Shown here piece after piece: positions 1 through 5,772 of a stretch of DNA of 5,772 bases; positions within the stretch are counted from its first letter, which is position 1; each line of letters opens with the position of its first letter. Position numbers and translations under genes: made by a program. The notes beneath the pieces were generated by a model. It did not search any database. It was not told the DNA's origin and saw nothing but the letters and a program-made list of their open reading frames with translations. This DNA comes from Anaerolineales bacterium (GTDB taxonomy: Bacteria; Chloroflexota; Anaerolineae; 4572-78; J111), in contig JAAUSP010000499.1 in NCBI GenBank assembly GCA_012032575.1, positions 1 through 5,772 on the forward strand, given 5' to 3'.

Positions 1-160
1 CTTCAATCGGGCAATCTCCCGTTTCGGTTCGGTAGAAATTGATGGTCCGCACTCAAATATGTTAGCATGAATGCGAACAAAGTGCAAGGGTAAAAAAGAG
101 GAACAAACGCCCAGCATGGTTTAACCCGATTGGTCAATCTGAGGATAATTGCCGTCTACT
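1..160. other. Left-edge region without a supported gene
   Basis: No coding region can be supported here. On the minus strand an ATG at 115-117 opens a frame of 39 codons that runs off the left edge and ends in the residues STEPKREIARLK. It has no clear ribosome binding site, so it is only a candidate start of a leftward gene. On the plus strand a frame entering from the left edge ends at a TGA at 68-70, with about 22 codons visible, and could equally be the tail of a convergent gene. A short hairpin with 6-base arms (TGCCGT 150-155, ACGGCA 163-168) overlaps the stop codon of the large minus-strand gene, but it is not followed by a T run in either direction. Confidence 0.3.
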
Positions 161-2995
161 CTACGGCAGCCAGGCAGGATAGCGCTCATCCCGTGAAGAC
201 GTGGTCATCTGGGCCCACTGGCTGCGGGAAATTTCGGCGGGTGCGCCCAACGGGGCGGGGATCGTAAAGATGTCCCAATTGTTGCCGTTGAAGTGGGCAA
301 AGGCAAGAGTCGTGCCATCGGGCGACCAGGCCGGTTCGCGTTCGTCGCCGGGGTCGCTAGTCAGGCGGGTTAACGTGCCGCCGGCAAGTTCCAGCAAGAA
401 TAAATTCCAGTTGCCGTCACGATTGCTGGCAAAAAGCAGGCGGCGACCGTCCGGCGACCAGACCGCGGGCCAATCGTCGGCGGGATGGTCGGTGAGGCGC
501 TGCTCCGGCCCACCACTGGCCGGAATGGTGTAGAGTTCTACGTTGCCGTCCCGATCCGACACAAAAGCCAGGCTGCGGCCATCAGGCGACCAGGCCGGCC
601 ACTCGTCGAAGCCGCGACTGCTGGTCAGTTGGGTCAGATTGCTGCCATTGGCGTCCATTACATAAATGTCCAGGTTGCCGCCGCGCCCGGAACTAAAGGC
701 GATCCGGCGGCCGTCGGGGGAAACAGCAGGCTGCAAATCATCACCGCTGCTTTGAGTCAGATTGACCACGGAACCATCCCCGGAAGTCAAATAAAGGTCG
801 CGATCACCGCTGGCCAGGTCATCGGAAAAGAGGGCCTGGTAGCCCGACGCGCCGGGCAGCCATTTCAAGCCGCTGTTGGCTGCCGGATTGCTGGTGAGGG
901 TCAGTTTGCTGCGGGGCACCGGCGCAAAACCGACACCAGCCAGGGCCGGGTACGCGGCCGGATCAATAACGACAGGCGGGGCGGGTGGGTTAGTGGGTTT
1001 CACCGCAGCAGCAATTACTGTAACTTTGGCCGGCAGTGGGGTAGCCGTAGTCGTCGCTGTAGCCGATGGGATGGGTGTCGGCGTGCTTGTTGGCGGCATA
1101 GTGGATGACGAAGTAGGGGTGGCCGACGGCGACGGGCTGGGGCTGGGCGTGAATGTAGAAGTTAGGAGAGGTTTCGGGGAAGCCTCGACTTGAACCGGGG
1201 TAGAAGTCGCTCGCGCCCCAATAACGGTGGGGGTGGGTGGGAGCGGCGTAGCGGTGCTGGTGGCGGTCGGCTCAGGTGGGGGTGGGGTGCGAGTGGGCGA
1301 TGAAACTTTAGCGACAGCAGCGCTTTTGGTCACACTGGCCGGCGAGGCGCTGGGCGTAATTTGAACAATTTGGGCCGGGCTGGGCCTTAGGTTATTAATC
1401 AGCGCCAGCGCCAATACCAGGCTGCTAATCAACAGCAATAAAAGTAATAAAATCACACCAAATCGGTTGATATAGACCGGGCTAAAGCGAGCCACCGGGC
1501 TAAAATTGGCGCGAGTCTGGACAGGAGCAGCTTCGACCGCCACGGGCACCGGCGGAGAAACCGGCCGCACCGTCTTGTTTTGCTTGAGTTCAGCCACAAT
1601 ATCCGCTATCTGGGGCCGCTGTAGCGGGAGCGCTATCTGCGTTTTTTCGACGCTCGCTTGCAGAGGCAGGGCCAGACAAAACGTTGATCCGACTCCCAAA
1701 ACACTGGTGGCCCACAGGCGGCCATCGTGCAGCTCGATAATCCGTTTGCTTAAGGGCAGGCCCAAACCTGCTCCCGGACGCTGTTTAGCCGGGGCGCTTT
1801 GGCCGCGGCCGAAGTTGTGAAAGATGGCCCTTAATTCTTCATTCGACATCCCAATGCCGGTATCGGAGATGAGAATGGTGACTTCTCCGCCGGCCAATTC
1901 TGTTTGAACCTCCACCATCCCCTGGTCGGTATATTTTACCGCATTGCCGAGGAGATGGAGCAAGGCCTGGCGCAAGCGGGACGGGTCGGCGGGGATGGGG
2001 GGCAGACCGATGGGCGGCTTGTAGCGCAGTTCTAGCTGCTTGTCACGGGCCAGACCGCGGGCAACCTGCACTGTTTCGCCCAACAGTTGCGCCAGGTCAA
2101 CCGGCTGAATCTCCAGGCGAATCTCAGGCTGCTCCAAATTGACCAGTTCTTCCAGGCTGATAATCAAGCTGGTCAGGTGATCAATTTGCCGCCAGGCTTC
2201 GGGCAGCAAATTACTCTGCGCCTCAGCCTGCGGGGTCTGGGCCAGGGCCTCAACCGACTGCTCCAGCTTTGCGAGCGAAGTTTTCAAGGACTGGATGGCT
2301 CCCTCAACTAAACCGGAGAGGCGCTGGTCACGGTGTGCGGTAAGTTGCTGGGCGCGCTGCGTTTCTGCTTTAGTTTTGAGAAGCTGCTCTTTGAGGTTCT
2401 CAACCTGGCCTTGCAGGTGCTGCGAGTCCTCCATCGCGCTTAGTAGTTCCAGGGTGCGTTCGCGCAGCAGTTTTTTACTTTCGGCCAGGTGGTTATCAGT
2501 TTTAGCAATATGGCGTCCGCCCAGCGCGGCCAGTACAGTGGTCAACAGCAGCAGGCTGAACGGGGGCAAAAGCGCCAGCAAATTAGCCTGGGTAAATTGG
2601 TCGGTCATTTCCACCAATACAAGAACCAGGCCAATAGAAAATAGCGCCGCGGCCACCGTAGCCGGTGGGCTTAAAATCAAGCTGGCAATGACAATTACAG
2701 GAATGAAAAGATAGGGGATAAAGCCGGTGAAAATATCGTTTTGTAGAAATGCCCCGGCCACCAGGCCGATCAGTTCTACCACCAGCACGTACACCGCCAC
2801 CACAAATTGACCCGCCCGCCGGAGCACAAAGGCAATCAAAACGACTGCCAGCAAAGCGATAGACCGCAAAAACCAGAGAGAGGCCGGCCCCAGCATGATA
2901 AAGGTGATGCCGCTCCCAAGCAGGCCGAGTAAAGTTAGCCCTAAAATGATAGGTTCAAAGGCTTCTTGCTGAGCCTCGCGTACTTCTTCATCCAT
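161..2995 (-). CDS. Seven-helix histidine-kinase-like membrane protein with C-terminal TolB-like propeller
   Basis: A 944-residue protein. Visible in order: six hydrophobic helices (about residues 14-37, 41-58, 64-85, 91-109, 111-129, 137-158); a charged coiled coil (166-225); a DHp-like helical pair (226-290); a HATPase_c domain with N-box Asn351, G1 box DTGIGM (378-383), F-box (392-395) and G2 box GAGLGL (408-413); a seventh helix (510-534); a Pro/Thr/Ser-rich stalk (about 566-660); and PD40-type propeller blades with SPDG at 759, 803, 847 and 891. In histidine kinases the ATP domain phosphorylates a DHp histidine. Here the segment aligning with the H-box reads AIQSLKTSL, placing Gln235 at that site. 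If the N-terminus is cytoplasmic, seven helices put the kinase inside and the propeller outside. The ATG at 2995 is supported by AGAGGG at 3000-3005, 4 bases upstream. No response regulator lies in the window. The fold is clear; catalytic activity is doubtful. Confidence 0.9.
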   Translation of the reverse strand: MDEEVREAQQEAFEPIILGLTLLGLLGSGITFIMLGPASLWFLRSIALLAVVLIAFVLRRAGQFVVAVYVLVVELIGLVAGAFLQNDIFTGFIPYLFIPVIVIASLILSPPATVAAALFSIGLVLVLVEMTDQFTQANLLALLPPFSLLLLTTVLAALGGRHIAKTDNHLAESKKLLRERTLELLSAMEDSQHLQGQVENLKEQLLKTKAETQRAQQLTAHRDQRLSGLVEGAIQSLKTSLAKLEQSVEALAQTPQAEAQSNLLPEAWRQIDHLTSLIISLEELVNLEQPEIRLEIQPVDLAQLLGETVQVARGLARDKQLELRYKPPIGLPPIPADPSRLRQALLHLLGNAVKYTDQGMVEVQTELAGGEVTILISDTGIGMSNEELRAIFHNFGRGQSAPAKQRPGAGLGLPLSKRIIELHDGRLWATSVLGVGSTFCLALPLQASVEKTQIALPLQRPQIADIVAELKQNKTVRPVSPPVPVAVEAAPVQTRANFSPVARFSPVYINRFGVILLLLLLLISSLVLALALINNLRPSPAQIVQITPSASPASVTKSAAVAKVSSPTRTPPPPEPTATSTATPLPPTPTVIGARATSTPVQVEASPKPLLTSTFTPSPSPSPSATPTSSSTMPPTSTPTPIPSATATTTATPLPAKVTVIAAAVKPTNPPAPPVVIDPAAYPALAGVGFAPVPRSKLTLTSNPAANSGLKWLPGASGYQALFSDDLASGDRDLYLTSGDGSVVNLTQSSGDDLQPAVSPDGRRIAFSSGRGGNLDIYVMDANGSNLTQLTSSRGFDEWPAWSPDGRSLAFVSDRDGNVELYTIPASGGPEQRLTDHPADDWPAVWSPDGRRLLFASNRDGNWNLFLLELAGGTLTRLTSDPGDEREPAWSPDGTTLAFAHFNGNNWDIFTIPAPLGAPAEISRSQWAQMTTSSRDERYPAWLP

Positions 2996-3245
2996 GTTAC
3001 CCTCTATAGTGCGACAAGCCTGGGCACGACGCTAAACGCGAGTATTGATACGGTCCAGCGTTGTGGTGGTTGTTAAAGAACAAGAATAGACGATATTAGC
3101 CTAAGCTTAACACAACTGGCAGCTTAAAAGCAATAGTAAAATGGTTGGGGGCGGCCAGCGAGAAGTTTCCCCCTCCTGATTTGTGGCTACAAGAGATGTG
3201 AAGATAATATTAGGATAAATTTTTACCCGACGAAAGGAATGATAA
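2996..3245. promoter_or_regulatory. Divergent intergenic region between the kinase-like and HemQ-like genes
   Basis: This region of 250 bases separates two divergent genes and should carry both promoters. It is more AT-rich than the genes. It contains a small dyad, TTGTT (3070-3074), AAAG, then AACAA (3079-3083), and the 8-base palindrome TAAGCTTA near 3112. Either could be an operator, but both are short enough to arise by chance. I found no convincing minus-strand promoter for the kinase-like gene. A weak plus-strand candidate is listed separately. Confidence 0.5.
3181..3208 (+). promoter_or_regulatory. Weak sigma-70-like promoter candidate for the HemQ-like gene
   Basis: A GATAAT box (3203-3208) matches the -10 consensus at five of six positions. 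TTGTGG (3181-3186) lies 16 bases upstream and matches the -35 consensus only at its first three bases. The pair sits about 40 bases before the start codon of the downstream gene, a sensible distance. The match is weak and the area is AT-rich, so this is tentative. Confidence 0.25.
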
Positions 3246-3965
3246 ATGAGTCAAGAGTCATTTCAACTCGATTTGAGCGAAAAAGGGAAAGATAAGAGCG
3301 GCGAACCCATTTCGCTGGATCGCCGGCTGTTTATGCAGGTGCTAGTTTATGGCGGCTGCCCCAATACCGGCGCATTGATCGAAGCGCTGGAACAGGCCCA
3401 GTTTGATGGCACGCTCTACGCCGACATCAACGACCCGCAGGGGGTGGCAATTGTCGCCATGCACGAAAACCCCGATTATTTTGTGGGCGAGTTGCGGCAG
3501 TTGCTCAACCGGCCACCTTTTGTAACCCTCACCCCCAAACCGGAATACACCATGCTGGGGCGCACCTATTCGGTTGGCTACGAACAAGACCTGGAGGCAA
3601 CCCTGCTGACCCGTCCCCGCCGCCGGGTGCTCGATCCGACGATGCGCTGGGCGGTTTGGTATCCGCTGCGCCGGGTCAAAATATTTGAAACGCTGCCGGA
3701 GCAGGAACAGCGCATGGTGCTGATGGAACATGGCGGTATTGGTCATACCTTTGGCAAAGCCGGCTACGCCCATGATATTCGCCTGGCCTGCCACGGCTTG
3801 GATAAGAACGATAACGATTTTGTGGTCGGAGTGCTGGGGCCGGAGTTATACCCCCTTTCGGCGGTAGTGCAGACCATGCGCAAAACCAAGCAAACCTCCC
3901 ACTACCTGGAAAGCCTGGGTCCGTTCTTTATTGGCAAAGCCATCTGGCAAGCCCCGCTTGAATGA
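3246..3965 (+). CDS. Chlorite dismutase/HemQ superfamily haem protein
   Basis: A 239-residue soluble protein with no signal peptide. The length fits the long (HemQ/Cld) branch of the family. The C-terminal half carries the family pattern: WYP (138-140), then PEQEQRMVLMEHG with His162 as expected proximal haem ligand, then GLDKNDNDFVV (184-194), then VVQTMRKTKQTSHY (207-220) and GPFFIG (225-230). In HemQ the YPxxK motif supplies the reactive Tyr and a Lys; here it reads Tyr139-Pro-Leu-Arg-Arg143, so the Tyr is kept and the Lys is Arg. The distal residue thirteen after the proximal His (Arg in chlorite dismutases, Gln in many HemQ) is not conserved: Ala175 falls there, and the spacing to GLD is two residues longer than in those proteins. 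Coproheme decarboxylase, another haem peroxidase-like role or haem sensing are all possible. The ATG is supported by AAAGGA at 3233-3238, 7 bases upstream. Superfamily is likely; exact function is open. Confidence 0.78.
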   Translation: MSQESFQLDLSEKGKDKSGEPISLDRRLFMQVLVYGGCPNTGALIEALEQAQFDGTLYADINDPQGVAIVAMHENPDYFVGELRQLLNRPPFVTLTPKPEYTMLGRTYSVGYEQDLEATLLTRPRRRVLDPTMRWAVWYPLRRVKIFETLPEQEQRMVLMEHGGIGHTFGKAGYAHDIRLACHGLDKNDNDFVVGVLGPELYPLSAVVQTMRKTKQTSHYLESLGPFFIGKAIWQAPLE

Positions 3966-3985
3966 AGGTGATTGTTTATGGCTGA

Positions 3986-4018
3986 AAAAAAGCCGAGGGC
4001 AGCACCCTCGGCTTTTTT
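3986..4018. terminator. Bidirectional intrinsic terminator
   Basis: The GC-rich 8-base arms GCCGAGGG (3992-3999) and CCCTCGGC (4005-4012) pair perfectly around a 5-base loop. They are flanked by an A run on the left and a T run on the right, which extend the stem. A U tract follows the hairpin whichever strand is transcribed. It lies 20 bases after the stop of the HemQ-like gene and about 75 bases past the stop of the convergent cysteine-domain gene, so it probably ends both transcripts. Confidence 0.9.
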
Positions 4019-4029
4019 AAATCGTTGGA

Positions 4030-4075
4030 GTAGAAGCACGACTTTGTGCCTACCCCGCGTGCAGGGGGTTTCCCC
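4030..4075. repeat. Compound palindrome downstream of the cysteine-domain gene
   Basis: Two adjacent hairpins occupy the gap between the terminator and the stop codon at 4095. The first pairs GTAG (4030-4033) plus GCAC (4036-4039) with GTGC (4046-4049) plus CTAC (4050-4053), leaving a two-base AA bulge and a six-base loop. The second pairs GGGG (4065-4068) with CCCC (4072-4075) around TTT. The outer sequence repeats a GTAG/CTAC theme. From memory, GTAGGGG-type intergenic palindromes are common in Chloroflexota genomes, so this may be one copy of a dispersed element, but one copy cannot prove that. Confidence 0.45.
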
Positions 4076-4094
4076 TACAGATGGAATAGATGCA

Positions 4095-5126
4095 TCAATA
4101 CGTCTTTTTGAAGGTGACGTTGTAGGAATAGTGACCCAGGCAAAGCTGGTTGGTGCTCTTGCGCTGGGCGCAGTCGGCCAGGTCTTTGCAGTAATTGGCC
4201 TGTACCAGCCACTCGTCGGGGATATCGCCATCCACCGAGCTGAGTTTGGGAGTCACATCACTGGTGGCGGGGGATCCATCCTGGTTTTTGGTGACCAGCA
4301 GCGAAAACCCATTTTTCCACAGGTCATACTCTAATTTACCCGGCCCTTTTTCGCCGCTGACTTTGGGCGGGACCACCCGGCCCGTATCTTCCACAATCAC
4401 GCCATCCATCGGGTTGCCGCCGGCATCTACCACAGTTACATAAATAGAGTGCGCCCCCGGACAGCCGCCGTAACTGGGGTTGGGGATGAGATACGCCTCA
4501 GCGACGACAAAATCAACTGCCGGTTTGGGCGGTTCAGGCGTGGCCGTAGGCTCCGGAGTATTCGTCGGCGGGCCAAGGGTGGGTGGCGGCGGAGCCGGCG
4601 TATCCGTTGGAGCTTCGGCCACCGGGGTGTCGGTGGGCGGAACAGGCGTATCGGTCGGTGGAACGGGGGTGGCTGTCGGGGGTGTCGGTGGGCAGTGGGG
4701 TTGGGGTAGGTGGAACAGTCGGTGTAGGTGTCGAGGTGGGTGTGGCCAGAGCAGCAATCATGGACTCGGTGCTCGCGCCCAGGGCGTCGGCCAACAAAAA
4801 CAAGTTCTGGGTATCAGAATTATCTTTGCCGTTTTCTTGCAGATAACGGTCTACCATAAAAGAGACGTACTGCTCGGCGTTGGGCAGCCCCAGGCCGGCC
4901 AGCCGCTGTCGGGCATCCGCCAGATCATGGCTGCCGGCAAAATCGGCGGCGATGGTCAAAACCTCGGCCTCAACTTTGGCCCCGTCCACCCGCGCTTCCG
5001 GTTGGTTATTGGCCGTAACGGCTGAGGTAACACCAAAGCCAACAAAAATACCGCCGATGGCTAAGGCCAGAAAAAAATTGGCACAACAATAATCGCAACG
5101 ATGAGCAAAACTTTTGAATTATTCAT
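4095..5126 (-). CDS. Anchored Pro/Thr-linker protein with four-cysteine C-terminal domain, interrupted by two homopolymer frameshifts
   Basis: Read as given, no single frame spans this gene. Adding one T to the coding-strand T7 run (plus-strand A run 5071-5077) and removing one C from the C5 run (plus-strand G run 4678-4682) gives a continuous 343-residue protein. It has an N-terminal hydrophobic segment (about residues 5-38, starting MNNSKVLLIVAIIVV), a helical region (48-128), a Pro/Thr-rich linker (129-203) and a C-terminal domain (204-343) ending KKTY. That domain has cysteines at 222, 313, 319 and 329, and motifs GGCPGAHSIYVTVVDA, KNGF and GHYSYNVTF. The small helical region resembles one often seen in Chloroflexota before such linkers (recalled, unnamed). 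It is probably anchored with the domain outside. The ATG at 5124-5126 follows the upstream paralogue by 15 bases, with AAGG only 3 bases away. The function of the C-terminal domain is unknown. The indels may be sequencing errors or real decay. Confidence 0.75.
4627..4664 (-). repeat. Tandem repeat encoding VPPTDTP, copies in the broken gene
   Basis: Two near-identical 17-base copies, on the plus strand GTGTCGGTGGGCGGAAC (4627-4643) and GTATCGGTCGGTGGAAC (4648-4664), lie exactly 21 bases apart. This equals the seven-residue unit VPPTDTP in the linker. Nearly identical copies occur in the upstream paralogue at 5623-5639 and 5683-5699. They are low-complexity coding repeats that could promote slippage or recombination between the two genes. 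Confidence 0.7.
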
Positions 5127-5141
5127 AAACCTTAAACCCAG

Positions 5142-5772
5142 CTACCATGTCCGCTGAAAGATAACTTCCCAGGAATAGTGCCCCCAGCACAGGGAGTTGT
5201 TCCCCACGCCAAACACACCGCTGTTCCACAAGGTGTTGCAGGTACCTTCATCAGGGCAATAGCCGGCCTCAATCAGATTGGGGATGCCAATTTCCCAGTC
5301 GTTGGAACTGAGCAGTTCTGTCACCTGGCTGGTGACAGGACGACCGGCGGTGGGATCATTTTTTACAAAAATTTTGAAGCCATTTTTGAAGAGCAGATAC
5401 TCAGCCTGACCTTCTTTACCATTCTTTGGCTCGGTTTTGGGGCCAGGGTTATTCCAGACATCGCCAATTTCCACGCCATTGATCGGGGCACCGGCGGCGT
5501 CTACTACACTGATATAGATGTTGTGATTGCCGGCGCAGCCGCCGTTTTCATCTTTGGTCATCAGGCGCTGTTTGGTCACAACAAAATCAAACTCCGGCTT
5601 GGGAGTCTCGGTGGGAACAGGAGTATCGGTGGGTGGAACTGGGACGGGTGTTGGCGGCGGTGCGGCGGGTTCCGGGGTGGCGGTATCGGTCGGCGGAACT
5701 TCTTCAGTGGCGGCGGCAGCCAGCGCGGCGGCATCGGGCGTAGGCGTGGCCTCGACGACCAGCGTGTTGGTA
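5142..5772 (-). CDS. Pro/Thr-linker protein with four-cysteine C-terminal domain, 5' end outside the window
   Basis: The open frame continues to the right edge, so the start is not visible and 209 residues are present. Visible first is an Ala-rich stretch and a Pro/Thr linker with VPPTDT units, then KPEFDFVV, then a domain of about 140 residues with GGCAGNHNIYISVVDAAG, KNGF, YC, a second nearby Cys, LCWGHYSWEVIF and a final QRTW. Four cysteines match those of the downstream paralogue. The linker and domain predict an exported or surface protein. The GTG at 5577-5579 in the middle of the conserved DFVV motif is not a credible start. The gene is followed after 15 bases by its paralogue, so the two are probably co-transcribed. 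I do not recognise the domain. The IYxxVVDAxGxPxxGV segment resembles the edge of an immunoglobulin-like or carboxypeptidase-regulatory-like beta fold, which is only a guess. Confidence 0.8.
   Translation of the reverse strand, partial: TNTLVVEATPTPDAAALAAAATEEVPPTDTATPEPAAPPPTPVPVPPTDTPVPTETPKPEFDFVVTKQRLMTKDENGGCAGNHNIYISVVDAAGAPINGVEIGDVWNNPGPKTEPKNGKEGQAEYLLFKNGFKIFVKNDPTAGRPVTSQVTELLSSNDWEIGIPNLIEAGYCPDEGTCNTLWNSGVFGVGNNSLCWGHYSWEVIFQRTW
5623..5699 (-). repeat. VPPTDT-encoding repeat copies in the upstream paralogue
   Basis: Plus-strand copies GTATCGGTGGGTGGAAC (5623-5639) and GTATCGGTCGGCGGAAC (5683-5699) match the pair in the neighbouring gene with only one to three differences. In the protein they give VPPTDT. 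Shared DNA of this kind between adjacent paralogues could allow gene conversion, deletion or assembly collapse. Confidence 0.6.

Noticed and set aside
150..168. Hairpin at the end of the kinase-like gene as a terminator
   Set aside because: The stem has only six pairs, overlaps the stop codon and has no T run after it on the minus strand.
201..1193. Plus-strand open frames within 201-533, 485-1108 and 876-1193
   Set aside because: They lie opposite the propeller and linker of the large minus-strand gene, have low-complexity or unrecognisable products and no ribosome sites. They are antisense shadows.
1228..1297. G-rich plus-strand stretches as G-quadruplexes
   Set aside because: Each cluster here has only three G runs within the usual loop limit. 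They are explained by Pro codons in the linker.
1016..1300. Repetitive G-rich DNA as a CRISPR or satellite array
   Set aside because: There is no regular repeat and spacer order. It is the Pro/Thr/Ser-rich stalk of the membrane protein.
1506..2714. Plus-strand open frames opposite the kinase core and membrane part
   Set aside because: The minus strand encodes well-conserved kinase motifs here, and the plus-strand products show no domain.
3342..3794. Minus-strand open frame of 150 codons inside the HemQ-like gene
   Set aside because: It is antisense to a gene with clear family motifs and a good ribosome binding site.
4095..4757. A separate gene starting at the ATG at 4757 (MLLWPHPP)
   Set aside because: The first 20 or so codons are the wrong-frame reading of the Pro/Thr linker. 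The real upstream part lies in the next frame and joins after one base is removed from the G run at 4678-4682.
4534..4989. A separate 151-residue gene from the GTG at 4989
   Set aside because: Its 5' side continues in frame to the membrane segment and its 3' side becomes non-linker sequence after the C5 run. It is the middle piece of one broken gene.

Overview
The window looks like a chromosomal fragment from a Chloroflexota bacterium (Anaerolineae or Caldilineae type). This is an inference from three things: moderately high GC, secreted or membrane proteins with long Pro/Thr/Ser linkers of the TPTPTP kind in three of four genes, and a sensor kinase joined to a TolB-like propeller. No rRNA, tRNA, CRISPR array or recognisable insertion sequence was seen.

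Layout. Bases 1-160 hold no gene I can support, only open fragments running off the left edge. A 944-residue membrane protein lies on the minus strand at 161-2995. It has six N-terminal membrane helices, a coiled coil, a histidine-kinase-like core, a seventh membrane helix, a Pro/Thr-rich stalk and a C-terminal propeller. Its ATP-binding motifs look complete, but the position where the phosphoacceptor histidine should be reads Gln. A roughly 250-base divergent intergenic region separates it from a plus-strand gene at 3246-3965, which encodes a haem protein of the chlorite dismutase/HemQ superfamily. That gene ends at a strong hairpin terminator (3986-4018) that can work in both directions.

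On the other side of the terminator are two tandem, paralogous minus-strand genes (5142-5772, cut by the right edge, then 4095-5126). Each encodes a Pro/Thr linker followed by a roughly 140-residue four-cysteine domain that I do not recognise. The downstream copy is broken by two single-base indels of opposite sign. Both fall at homopolymers (a T7 run and a C5 run, read on the coding strand). Correcting both gives one clean 343-residue protein with a membrane anchor, a small helical region, the linker and the cysteine domain.

How they may work together. The two cysteine-domain genes are probably one operon, because only 15 bases separate them. The kinase-like gene and the HemQ-like gene share one intergenic region and could be co-regulated, but nothing proves it. 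The most unusual items are the kinase with its sensor-like propeller at the C-terminus and no H-box histidine, and the unnamed paired cysteine-domain proteins.
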